In this document: positions 22,595 through 29,977 of the stretch, piece after piece
Layout of the letters: each line of letters opens with the position of its first letter
How positions within the stretch are numbered: position 1 is the stretch's first letter
Virus record (IMG/VR): IMGVR_UViG_3300017963_000507
Span: 1 to 36,450 of that record
From: a virus
DNA: 36,450 bases
Reading direction: 5' to 3' (one strand)
Notes under the pieces: model-generated
What the model was told of the DNA's origin: nothing
Databases searched by the model: none
The model's input: only the letters and a program-made list of their open reading frames with translations
Translations under genes and position numbers: made by a program

Positions 22595-23334
22595 GCTTCG
22601 ACCCAAACCAATTTACCATGCAATTGATACAGTCTCTTGGCCAGCAGATAGGTCAGGGCGTTCAGCAAGTTCAGGAACAGCAAGTTTTAGGACCGCTACA
22701 AGAACAAATTGCAACAACACAAAATCCAGAGGAGTTGTTAAACTTGATTCTTGGGGCACAGCTAAGTCCACAGCTAACACAAGAAACAAAATCTCGGTTA
22801 TCACAGCTTGCTGGCCCTATATCTCAAGTCACAAGAGCTAGAGAGCAGAATGAATTGAGACAACTTGAAATTGAAAGAAGAATCGCAGAACAAAGCGAAA
22901 AAAATAAAGCGATTATTCAGGAAAAGACGGCCCCTCTTGTGACTGCACTCGATCGAGTTCAAAGAATGAGGGATTTGTCTGCAAATAGAAACATCGGACG
23001 CGGATCTGGTTTGGTTAGCTTATTTGGTGGCGAAACAGCTAGAGATAAAGCTGAATTCGAGCAATTGGGGAAATCGCTGATATCACTTGCAACTACTATT
23101 CCAATTAGAAATAGACTAGAATTTGAAACATTAGCTGGACAACTTATTGATGCCACACAGCCATTAGCAGCTCTTGAAGGGGCGTTAGATGCTATGGAAA
23201 CGATAATCTATGATAATATGGAAAAGTTCATTCCTGGCTCTAAACCTAAAAAGGCGCCCACATTGAAAGCATCAGATCTTGAAAATATTACTTTAGAGCA
23301 AATACAAGCAGAAAAAGAAAGACGAGGGTTATAA
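22591..23334 (+). CDS. Internal virion or ejection protein B (247 aa)
   Basis: The gene overlaps the previous one by ATGA. It is almost wholly helical: Gln-rich start (QLIQSLGQQIGQGVQQVQEQ), charged coiled coil at 85-130, and a C-terminal module DLENITLEQIQAEKERRGL. That last module resembles the Leu-Thr-x-E-Q-L units at the start of the next protein, as if both bind the same partner. Proposed ejected protein. Confidence 0.55.
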   Translation: MSFDPNQFTMQLIQSLGQQIGQGVQQVQEQQVLGPLQEQIATTQNPEELLNLILGAQLSPQLTQETKSRLSQLAGPISQVTRAREQNELRQLEIERRIAEQSEKNKAIIQEKTAPLVTALDRVQRMRDLSANRNIGRGSGLVSLFGGETARDKAEFEQLGKSLISLATTIPIRNRLEFETLAGQLIDATQPLAALEGALDAMETIIYDNMEKFIPGSKPKKAPTLKASDLENITLEQIQAEKERRGL

Positions 23335-24678
23335 ATGGGATTTGATCTTTCTACCTTGACTGACGAGCAATTGAATGCATTAGAGATTAGATTTTCTAAA
23401 ATGCAACCAGAGATTGTTCAGCAACCAACAATTTCAGAGACACCAACTACATCAACTCAACAATTTGATGTTTCATCTCTTTCGGATGCCCAATTGAATC
23501 AATTGGAAACTTCATTATCAAAACAGCCTGTTTTGGAGAAACAAGAACCAATTGATGAGATTGGACCATCAATTTTATCTGGATTGAAGGCGGTTGGTAG
23601 GGGGTTTGCTGGTGGATTTCATGAATTGGCTAGAGGTTTTGGTGGTTTACCAGAAAAACCGGAAGAATTGAAAATACTAGAGGAGCTGCAGGGGGTTCAG
23701 CCAAGAGAAGAAATGTCCTTTGATGAAGCTGTTAAAACAGTATTGCCCCCTAGTGGAAAAGGATATGAGAAAGAAGTGGAAGAAATATCTAGAGACGCAA
23801 CAATCCTTCTTTCACCATTAGGTCCAGTAAAGGGGTTGTCTTTAATGAGATCTATTGGGACATCATTATTTAGCAATATGGCATCAAAAGGGCTAGTGGA
23901 TGCCAAGGTAATCGATGAGGGAAATCGAGACCTGGCAAAATTTGGTCTGACATTTTTCAGCAATTTCGTTAGACCATTGAGTATAAGTAAAACGGCCAAG
24001 GGATTATTGAATAATGCTGAAGAGTTGGTTAAGGATACGATAATAACTGATTATCAAGCAGCACCAATGTTAAAAGAAATAGCTAGAGATCTCAAAAGAG
24101 CTGGTGGATCGGAAGTAAATCCAAGGGCAATAGGATTTCTTGATGGTATTATAAAAGATGTGGATAGCGGTACATTCCAGGGAGATCTTGTTACCAAAGC
24201 CGTTCGTAATCTGAATAAATTACGTCAAAAAGTTGGTTTTGCATCTGCAGATGGTATAGCTTTGAATAAAGTTCGAGGTGGTTTGCAAAATATTGCTGAA
24301 AATATTGGTGTAAACAAACCTGGTTTTATAAATTCGTGGAATGAAGGTAATCAGCTTTATCAGGCTGCAAACTCGCAAAATGCGGTTTCAGCATTCATAA
24401 AGAAAAAAATACCATTATCAACCGCAAAAGAAGCACCAAAATCAATGCTTCTTTTACTTGGAATACAACCAAAAGCGCTAGGTATTGGTGCATCTTTATA
24501 TGGAGCAAACGCTGTTGCTAACAGTATAAATCGTGTAGCTAAATTTCCCGCAGTGCAAAGGTTATATTTAAAGTTTATAAATCAAGCAATGTCAGATAAT
24601 GTCAGCGCGTCAATAAAAACTTTTAATCAATTGAAAAAGGCATTTGAAAAAATAGAAAAAAAAGAGAATGAGGATTAA
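23335..24678 (+). CDS. Internal virion or ejection protein C (447 aa)
   Basis: Residues 1-70 hold two copies of a short unit: FDLSTLTDEQLNALEIRFSK and FDVSSLSDAQLNQLETSLSK, separated by a Pro/Thr linker. Residues 80-170 are Gly-rich with a possible membrane-active helix (LKAVGRGFAGGFHELARGFGG). The remainder is helical and amphipathic. It is the largest of the three proposed ejection proteins. Its stop codon overlaps the stop of the opposing small gene (TTAA at 24675-24678). Confidence 0.58.
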   Translation: MGFDLSTLTDEQLNALEIRFSKMQPEIVQQPTISETPTTSTQQFDVSSLSDAQLNQLETSLSKQPVLEKQEPIDEIGPSILSGLKAVGRGFAGGFHELARGFGGLPEKPEELKILEELQGVQPREEMSFDEAVKTVLPPSGKGYEKEVEEISRDATILLSPLGPVKGLSLMRSIGTSLFSNMASKGLVDAKVIDEGNRDLAKFGLTFFSNFVRPLSISKTAKGLLNNAEELVKDTIITDYQAAPMLKEIARDLKRAGGSEVNPRAIGFLDGIIKDVDSGTFQGDLVTKAVRNLNKLRQKVGFASADGIALNKVRGGLQNIAENIGVNKPGFINSWNEGNQLYQAANSQNAVSAFIKKKIPLSTAKEAPKSMLLLLGIQPKALGIGASLYGANAVANSINRVAKFPAVQRLYLKFINQAMSDNVSASIKTFNQLKKAFEKIEKKENED

Positions 24679-24821
24679 AATCCCCATTTTTCACAATCTT
24701 CATCTTCCTTTGCCTCAATATATAGACAAATAAAAAATATTGGGATAGCAAACCACAAAAAAAGTTGGTAATAAAAATTCGATATAATCATCAAAAAAAT
24801 TAAACTTATAAAAAATGACAT
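24675..24821 (-). CDS. Small membrane protein (48 aa)
   Basis: Leftward ORF from ATG 24821 with SD AAGGAG. Residues 2-34 are hydrophobic enough for one long or two short membrane helices (FFISLIFLMIISNF, then LFLWFAIPIFFICLYI), and the acidic tail EAKEDEDCEKWGF would stay in the cytoplasm. It could be a small holin-like or exclusion protein. Its translation start was the landing site of the HNH gene upstream. Confidence 0.6.
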   Translation of the reverse strand: MSFFISLIFLMIISNFYYQLFLWFAIPIFFICLYIEAKEDEDCEKWGF

Positions 24822-24834
24822 CTATCTTCTCCTT
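24818..24834 (-). repeat. 17-bp direct repeat, copy A (start region of membrane gene)
   Basis: Leftward AAGGAGAAGATAGATGT, containing the SD and start codon of the small membrane gene. It is identical to 25398-25414; the copies are 580 bp apart and flank the HNH gene. Confidence 0.8.
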
Positions 24835-24840
24835 AAGTTA

Positions 24841-25401
24841 TTAATCTTTATCAAACTCATCTTCCTTTACATGTGTCCAATTTTTACCGTTTAAAATAAA
24901 ATAAATCATGGTATTATTTACCCCATAAATTTTGGCAATTTTTGTTCCGCTCATACCGGATTTGTATAACTCTTTTATCTTTGGAATATCCTCTTCTGTC
25001 AACTTTGACATTCCATGTTTAGATCCCTTTTTTCCGCGAGACTTATCATTAGCTCTATTTCTTTCCCTCATTTCTTTCATGTTTTGTTTTTGAGTTCCAG
25101 CATGTAAGTGGTCTGGATTTATGCATCTTGGTTCGTCACATTGGTGCAAAATGTAAAGTCCTTTTGGTATTTTCCCAACAAAAACCTTATATGAAACACG
25201 ATGTGCGGGTTGCTTTGATTTTCTTCCATTTTCAGTAAAAGTGGTTATTCCATATGGATAGTGATAATGGAGCTGTTTTTGCCAGATCCAGCAACCATTT
25301 TTATTCATTATAACGCTACCTCTTAATCTTTTCTTTACGTGCTCTACATATTCTTCTTTTTCCATTGGGAGAAATCTATTTTTTTCATCTCTTTTTAACA
25401 T
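24841..25401 (-). CDS. Free-standing HNH homing endonuclease with C-terminal HTH (186 aa)
   Basis: Residues 35-115 form an HNH_3-type nuclease: GCWIWQKQL, AHRVSYKVF, then LHQCDEPRCINPDHLHAGTQ with the catalytic histidines and the His-Asn-His layout, followed by QNMKEMRERNRA. Residues 130-175 are a helix-turn-helix (LTEEDIPKIKELYKSG, SGTKIAKIYGVNNTMIYFIL) that gives site recognition. The gene is flanked by the exact 17-bp repeat listed, one copy serving as its own SD and start. Confidence 0.85.
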   Translation of the reverse strand: MLKRDEKNRFLPMEKEEYVEHVKKRLRGSVIMNKNGCWIWQKQLHYHYPYGITTFTENGRKSKQPAHRVSYKVFVGKIPKGLYILHQCDEPRCINPDHLHAGTQKQNMKEMRERNRANDKSRGKKGSKHGMSKLTEEDIPKIKELYKSGMSGTKIAKIYGVNNTMIYFILNGKNWTHVKEDEFDKD

Positions 25402-25414
25402 CTATCTTCTCCTT
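25398..25414 (-). repeat. 17-bp direct repeat, copy B (start region of HNH gene)
   Basis: The same 17 bases, here overlapping the last codons of the upstream gene (R-R-stop) and the ATG of the HNH gene. Confidence 0.8.
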
Positions 25415-25596
25415 GACTCAATATCAAGCAGTCGCTCGTGAAAGTCTTTCATCTCGTCGCGAATTGAATCAATCGTATTTTGACATCGCACCCAATCCTC
25501 TCGAGATTCCTTGCGAAACCACAAGATTACGCTAAGATTTGCGCCAACAACCAAAAGCTGTATCATTACACTTATCATCATCCAATATTCATTCAT
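25402..25596 (-). CDS. Single-pass membrane protein with coiled coil (64 aa)
   Basis: I chose the ATG at 25596 (MNEYWMMISV), nine bases after AAGG; an upstream ATG at 25620 would lie on the SD. Residues 5-27 form one membrane helix (WMMISVMIQLLVVGANLSVIL), and residues 28-64 are a charged coiled coil (TIDSIRDEMKDFHERLLDIE). The shape is like an inner spanin or small holin-regulator, but no outer partner lies here. Confidence 0.6.
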   Translation of the reverse strand: MNEYWMMISVMIQLLVVGANLSVILWFRKESREDWVRCQNTIDSIRDEMKDFHERLLDIESRRR

Positions 25597-25831
25597 CCCC
25601 ATCATCCTTAAATTGTTCAACCATATTCATTGCAAAATCCAACGGCTCAACATCAAGCGCCTCTTTTGAATAGCTAAAGTAGTTGCTGACATACTCACCA
25701 TCATGAAGCATCCTCACCCAAATGCATTTGATTGATGGGTCTTGGTCGTTGGTGTAGCAGATGACCTCTATCGGCTGCTCTTTATGTAGCCAGAGATATG
25801 GCTTATCCTCGTCTGTCATCCAGTCTGTCAT
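25589..25831 (-). CDS. Small acidic protein, unidentified (80 aa)
   Basis: ATG 25831 with SD AGAGGAAAAG inside the end of the regulator gene. The product is acidic, Trp-rich and beta-like (YLWLHKEQPIEVICYTND, KCIWVRMLHDGEYVSNYFSY). It overlaps the next gene by eight bases. No motif recognised. Confidence 0.6.
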   Translation of the reverse strand: MTDWMTDEDKPYLWLHKEQPIEVICYTNDQDPSIKCIWVRMLHDGEYVSNYFSYSKEALDVEPLDFAMNMVEQFKDDGDE

Positions 25832-25982
25832 CTTTTCCTCTTATGATATTTAGCATTTGTTCTTTGATGTATTTTCGTACCAATGTGGTCACGATATGAT
25901 TCATCGATTTTTCCAGCAATGTAGAACATGTTTTAAGGTTCTTATGCTCTGAGTTACTTAACGATATGATTAATCTTTTCAT
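25803..25982 (-). CDS. Ribbon-helix-helix transcription regulator (59 aa)
   Basis: A short ORF from ATG 25982. Residues 1-43 fit the Arc/MetJ/CopG pattern: strand KRLIISLS, polar helix SEHKNLKTCSTLLEK, then S-MNHIVTTLVRKYIKEQM, where SMNHIV is the N-cap and second helix. The C-terminus is charged (RGKDDRLDDRRG). As a dimer it would bind palindromic DNA with its strand. The perfect dyad GATATA-AC-TATATC lies nine bases upstream over its own -10 box, so autorepression is likely. It is first of the leftward island and faces the fibre genes. Confidence 0.7.
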   Translation of the reverse strand: MKRLIISLSNSEHKNLKTCSTLLEKSMNHIVTTLVRKYIKEQMLNIIRGKDDRLDDRRG

Positions 25983-25990
25983 ACCACAAT

Positions 25991-26018
25991 GATATAACTA
26001 TATCACTGTTTACGTCAA
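25991..26018 (-). promoter_or_regulatory. Promoter and operator dyad of the regulator gene
   Basis: Leftward TTGACG (26013-26018), a 16-base spacer and TATATC (25991-25996). The -10 is half of the perfect palindrome GATATAACTATATC (25991-26004). The predicted start of transcription is within a few bases of the ATG, so the message would be nearly leaderless. A second palindrome, AGAAATTTCT, lies at 26024-26033. Confidence 0.5.
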
Positions 26019-26092
26019 TTAGTAGAAATTTCTTTTTTTTTCTAAATTTATTGCTATATTAAAGGAAAACTCACAAACATGGGAGTGAGATT

Positions 26093-28630
26093 ATGCCAAA
26101 ATACAAAACAAAAACGGCCTACACAGGCCAAAATGCTACTACTGAACGAGTTGGATCGGCTAGATTCGCCTCGCAGACAGAAGCGAATTTGGGTGAAGCA
26201 ACAGATCTTATCGTTAGCCCGGCTATCTTAGATGCCGCAATTGATGCGCTTGTTGCAGACGCATCCTATACCGTTAAGGGTATTGTTGAATTCGCCACGG
26301 CAGGAGAATTTGCAACCGGGACATCAGAGACGTTAGGTATTAACGTTAAGGTGGTTAAGGATTATGTGGACGCACTTGCCATCGCAGGCTCACCTGTTTC
26401 CACCGAAACTACAGCGGGTATAGGACAGCTCGCGACAGATGCTGAGGCCGTTGCCGGAACTGCATCAACAGCTCTTTTAGCACTATTTGTAACTCCATCA
26501 AACTTAGCGGCTGTATTCGCTGCTCCTTCAGCTATTGGTGGAACAACACCTGCTGCTGGTACGTTTACCGATCTAACAGCTGATGGTACTGGGACGGGTA
26601 CCCTCGACTTTGGTGCAGCATCTCAATTTACAACATCTGTTGGGGATCTCACAATTGATTCTACTGCAGGATCTGTGAATATTGCTTCTGGAGAAAGTGC
26701 TGCTGACAGTATCGTCATTAGCGCCGACGCTGGAGGTATTGATATTACTGCTGCTGCCGCTGCCGCAGGTGAGGATATTGATATTACTGCAACAGGATCT
26801 TCTGTAAATATTACAGCAACTGAAAACGTAGCAGATTCAATCACCATTACATCAAGTGCTGGAGGTATTGATGTGACTGCAGCTGGGGCTGCTGGAGAGG
26901 ATATCGATATTACTTGTACAAGTGGTTCTGTAAACATTACAGGCGGAGAGAATGCAGCAGACGCAATCGTAATCAACGCTTCTGCTGGAGGTGTGGATAT
27001 TACTTGTGCTGGTGCTGCTGGTGAAGATATTGATATCGTGAATACTGCTGGATCTATTCATCTCAATGCCGGTGAAGGTGTAGCAGATGCTATTAATATT
27101 GATTCTACAGGAGGCGTTGATGTTGACGCTGCTGGACAGATTAATATTGCATCTTCACAGAATGCAGCAGACAGTATTGTTATTACATCTAGCGCCGGTG
27201 GTATAGATATTTTAGCTCCTGCAGCAGCTGCAGGTGAGGATATTGATATTACAGCGACTGGATCATCTGTGAATATCACAGCAACAGAAAATGCTGCAGA
27301 TGCTATTGTTCTAAACGCTAGTGCTGGAGGTATTGATATTACCGGTGCTGGGGGTGCAGCTGAAGACGTTGATATTACCTGTACAAGTGGTTCATTGAAC
27401 TTAACTGCTGGAGAGGCAATCGTTGACTCCATCACGGTTCAGACTGCAGCTGGGGGTATTGACGTTAACGCTGCTCTTGAGATTAACATCGATTCCTCGG
27501 AAGCTGCTGTAGCCGACGCTATACGCATTGTTGCTTCTGCTGCTGACGGTGGTATTGATATTGATGCTGGCACAGGTGGTATCACAATTGATTCTACTGG
27601 CGCTCTTAGCTTAGATGCAGCTGCTGCTTCAAACTATAGCGTTTCTGGTGCTGGTATTGACCTCACACTAGCTTCTGCAGCTGGTCGTGTGATTGTTAAC
27701 GGTGAAGAAGCTGCTACGGATGCTATCACACTTCTTTCTGCAGCTGGTGGTATTGATGTTAATGCTGCTCTTGAGATCAATATCGATTCGTCTGAGGCCG
27801 CAGTGGCCGACGCGGTCAGAATCGTCGCCAGCGCAGCTGACGGCGGAATCGACATCGATAGTGGGACCGGTGGAATTACCATCGATTCAACAGGAGCAAT
27901 TTCGTTAGACGCTGCTGCAGAGTCAAACTTCTCTGTAACAGGTGCTGGAATTGATCTTGGCATTACAAGTGCAGCTGGAAGAGTTGTATTAAATGCTGAA
28001 GAGGCTGCTGCTGATGCTATCCAACTAGTTTCTTCCGCAGGAGGATTATATGGGCAATGCGGTCTTCAGCTTTTCTTGTCTTCAACCCAAAATGCAGCAG
28101 ACGCAATCGTAATGAACGCTACTGCTGGTGGTATAGATATTTCAGCGTCTGGCGCAGCAGCTGGAGAGGACATCGACATCACTGCAACAGGGTCTTCAAT
28201 AAATCTAACTTCAACAGAAGCTGTAGGTGATGCAATTGTTATCAATGCAAGCAATGCAGCTGGTGGTATCGATCTCCAAGCCGGTACAGGAAGTGTTTCA
28301 TTCAATACTGGTATGGTAGTTCCAGTCTTGTCAACAAACACTGCTGGCGCTCCATATACTTTGGATGGTGGCGATTATTTCGTTACAACCGATTCAACTG
28401 GCGGTGCTTTCCAGATCAATATGCCTGCTGCTCCAGTTACAGGCCAGCAATATATCATCTATGATGGCGCTGGTCAGGCTGCGATTGGAGGCGCGATCAC
28501 GATAAGTGGCAATGGCAACAATGTGGCGTGCGATGGCGCCAGCGCTGCAACCTATGTCATGAATGGTGCATATGAGTCAGTCTCAATGGTTTACAATGGA
28601 ACATTGTGGCTTGCCAGGTACTCAACATAA
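26093..28630 (+). CDS. Long repetitive tail fibre protein (845 aa)
   Basis: Start ATG at 26093 with GGGAGTGAG. Residues 1-150 resemble the attachment region of phage fibres (TEANLGEATDLIVSPAILDAA). Residues 180-740 are tandem strands in which units like GEDIDITATGSSVNIT and ENAADAIVINASAGGIDIT alternate: an Ala/Gly/Asp/Ile beta-helix or beta-roll shaft. Residues 735-845 are a compact tip (PVLSTNTAGAPYTLDGGDYF, QYIIYDGAGQAAIGGAITIS, YNGTLWLARYST), which recurs as a separate gene at 28779. It is the first of the fibre series and probably trimeric. Confidence 0.75.
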   Translation: MPKYKTKTAYTGQNATTERVGSARFASQTEANLGEATDLIVSPAILDAAIDALVADASYTVKGIVEFATAGEFATGTSETLGINVKVVKDYVDALAIAGSPVSTETTAGIGQLATDAEAVAGTASTALLALFVTPSNLAAVFAAPSAIGGTTPAAGTFTDLTADGTGTGTLDFGAASQFTTSVGDLTIDSTAGSVNIASGESAADSIVISADAGGIDITAAAAAAGEDIDITATGSSVNITATENVADSITITSSAGGIDVTAAGAAGEDIDITCTSGSVNITGGENAADAIVINASAGGVDITCAGAAGEDIDIVNTAGSIHLNAGEGVADAINIDSTGGVDVDAAGQINIASSQNAADSIVITSSAGGIDILAPAAAAGEDIDITATGSSVNITATENAADAIVLNASAGGIDITGAGGAAEDVDITCTSGSLNLTAGEAIVDSITVQTAAGGIDVNAALEINIDSSEAAVADAIRIVASAADGGIDIDAGTGGITIDSTGALSLDAAAASNYSVSGAGIDLTLASAAGRVIVNGEEAATDAITLLSAAGGIDVNAALEINIDSSEAAVADAVRIVASAADGGIDIDSGTGGITIDSTGAISLDAAAESNFSVTGAGIDLGITSAAGRVVLNAEEAAADAIQLVSSAGGLYGQCGLQLFLSSTQNAADAIVMNATAGGIDISASGAAAGEDIDITATGSSINLTSTEAVGDAIVINASNAAGGIDLQAGTGSVSFNTGMVVPVLSTNTAGAPYTLDGGDYFVTTDSTGGAFQINMPAAPVTGQQYIIYDGAGQAAIGGAITISGNGNNVACDGASAATYVMNGAYESVSMVYNGTLWLARYST
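27452..28039 (+). repeat. Two 98-codon repeats in the fibre shaft
   Basis: Copy 1 is 27452-27745, copy 2 is 27746-28039, both starting GGIDVNAALEINIDSSEAAV. The proteins are nearly alike, while many third codon positions differ. Copy 2 has a GC-rich stretch near 27790-27890 unlike its surroundings. Confidence 0.8.
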
Positions 28631-28726
28631 GCCGTAAGCTAGGAATATAACCTTGCATTAATTAACATGTAATGGTAAATTATTCTTAGCTATCCTTTAG
28701 AGAGCTAGGGTAGCCCCCGAAAAGCC
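28265..28726 (+). repeat. 462-bp direct duplication, copy 1
   Basis: Covers the tip domain of the long fibre plus 96 bases after its stop. It aligns without gaps to 28797-29258 at an offset of 532 bases. Confidence 0.9.
28635..28726 (+). ncRNA. 92-nt structured RNA element, copy 1
   Basis: Begins five bases after the fibre stop. Helix 1: AGGAATA (28641-28647) with UAUUCUU (28681-28687), then ACC/GGU, then the tip stem UUGCAU (28653-28658) with AUGUAA (28667-28672) around UAAUUAAC. Helix 2: GCUAUCC (28689-28695) with GGGUAGC (28708-28714). It ends CCCCCGAAAAGCC. A weak terminator-like GCCAG/CUGGC stem with a later U-run follows at 28724-28753. Confidence 0.65.
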
Positions 28727-28778
28727 AGATTCCGACTGGCCTGCTCTCTTTTTCATCGGATTAACTACGGAGGTTAAA

Positions 28779-29162
28779 ATGTCTACATGGAAAAATGGTA
28801 TCGATCTCCAACCCAGTATAGGAAGTGTTTTATTCGGTACTGGTATGATAGTTCCAGTCTTGTCAACAAACACTGCTGGCGCTCCATATACTTTGGATGG
28901 TGGCGATTATTTCGTTACAACCGATTCAACTGGCGGTGCTTTCCAGATCAACATGCCTGCTGCTCCAGCTACAGGCCAGCAATATATCATCTATGATGGC
29001 GCTGGTCAGGCTGCGATTGGAGGCGCGATCACGATAAGTGGCAATGGCAATAATATAGTCTGCGAGGGCTCCAGCGCTGCAACCTATGTCATGAATGGTG
29101 CATATGAGTCAATCTCAATGGTTTACAACGGAACACTCTGGCTTGCCAGGTACTCAATATAG
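28779..29162 (+). CDS. Stand-alone fibre tip protein (127 aa)
   Basis: ATG 28779 with SD GGAGG. The product is a short N-terminus (MSTWKNGIDLQ) joined to an almost identical copy of the tip domain of the preceding long fibre, with few changes (for example VVPV to IVPV, ending RYSI not RYST). It could be an extra receptor-binding subunit, a trimerisation cap or a translational reserve of the tip. It arose by tandem duplication together with the RNA element. Confidence 0.72.
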   Translation: MSTWKNGIDLQPSIGSVLFGTGMIVPVLSTNTAGAPYTLDGGDYFVTTDSTGGAFQINMPAAPATGQQYIIYDGAGQAAIGGAITISGNGNNIVCEGSSAATYVMNGAYESISMVYNGTLWLARYSI

Positions 29163-29258
29163 GTCATAAGCTAGGAATATAACCCTGCATTAATTAACAT
29201 GCAGTGGTAAATTATTCTTAGCTATCCTTTAGAGAGCTAGGGTAGCCCCCGAAAAGCC
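28797..29258 (+). repeat. 462-bp direct duplication, copy 2
   Basis: Second copy, spanning most of the stand-alone tip gene and the RNA element after it. Confidence 0.9.
29167..29258 (+). ncRNA. 92-nt structured RNA element, copy 2
   Basis: Differs from copy 1 at three bases only: C29185, C29202 and G29204. C29185 pairs with G29204 where copy 1 has U-A, and G29187-C29202 replaces a G-U pair. All three changes keep the tip stem paired. Downstream to 29401 are two more hairpins (AGAATGT/ACATTCT at 29263-29290, TTGCT/AGCAA at 29301-29314) and a weak promoter-like TTGACG at 29346. Confidence 0.65.
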
Positions 29259-29401
29259 AAAGAGAATGTATCACAAGTGTCCCACATTCTGTTCGCAAGA
29301 TTGCTATAAAGCAAAGAAAAGGGATAGCCTGGTCCCAAGTAAAGCTTGACGATTAAAATTTCTGCTGTCATTATAAAATCACATAAAAATAAGGAGAGAC
29401 T

Positions 29402-29623
29402 ATGTTTAGAAATCGTTCCATATTAGAATTGAAGGGTAAAGAAGATAGGATCCATCGGTATGATTGTCCATGTGAAACTCCACTTACTGAAGTTCGTGAC
29501 GCAATTCATGCGATGTTAAATTTTGTAGAAAAGCTGATAGAGAAGAGGATAGCTGAGGCGGAAGAGGAAGAGCAAAATAGAGATAATATCCCTGAGAAAG
29601 AAAAAACTATCCAGGAGGAATAG
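29402..29623 (+). CDS. Small charged protein, unidentified (73 aa)
   Basis: ATG 29402 with SD AAGGAG. The N-terminal half is basic with a CPC pair (RYDCPCETP). The C-terminal half is a long acidic helix (EKLIEKRIAEAEEEEQ). It may be a fibre chaperone or connector. Confidence 0.6.
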   Translation: MFRNRSILELKGKEDRIHRYDCPCETPLTEVRDAIHAMLNFVEKLIEKRIAEAEEEEQNRDNIPEKEKTIQEE

Positions 29624-29977
29624 ATGGCAGGACGACTGTTAAATACGGAGCTCAAAGAGTTCGACGCAACAACATTAGACGGAACATATAAAATATTTGG
29701 TTCAGTATTGTCTAATCCGGCGACAAAGGTGCAGTTTTTAAATACGTCTGACGTAGATATTTATGTGTCTATAGATGGGGCTACAAATAAGTTTAGAATA
29801 CCTGCAGGGGCATCGATTACGTTTGACGAGTCAACGGCGCCTGTACCAAATAAAGGATCTGAATATTACCTTGAACAGGGAACGCAGCTCTATGTAACAC
29901 AGGTTTCTGGTGCTGGAACAGACGGTGATTTGATAGGTCATATAATCACTAGAGTGCTAACAATCAGTGGGCAATAA
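29624..29977 (+). CDS. Small beta-sandwich virion protein (117 aa)
   Basis: ATG 29624 directly follows the previous stop and has SD AGGAGG. The product is beta-rich: FGSVLSNPATKVQFLNTSDVDIYVS, FRIPAGASITFDES, LEQGTQLYVTQVSG. Such proteins are common in phage fibre clusters as small collar or adaptor proteins. Confidence 0.6.
   Translation: MAGRLLNTELKEFDATTLDGTYKIFGSVLSNPATKVQFLNTSDVDIYVSIDGATNKFRIPAGASITFDESTAPVPNKGSEYYLEQGTQLYVTQVSGAGTDGDLIGHIITRVLTISGQ

Noticed and set aside
26623-28341. Several long leftward frames under the fibre gene
   Set aside because: Mirror frames caused by repetitive Ala/Ile/Asp codons; no SDs and low-complexity products.
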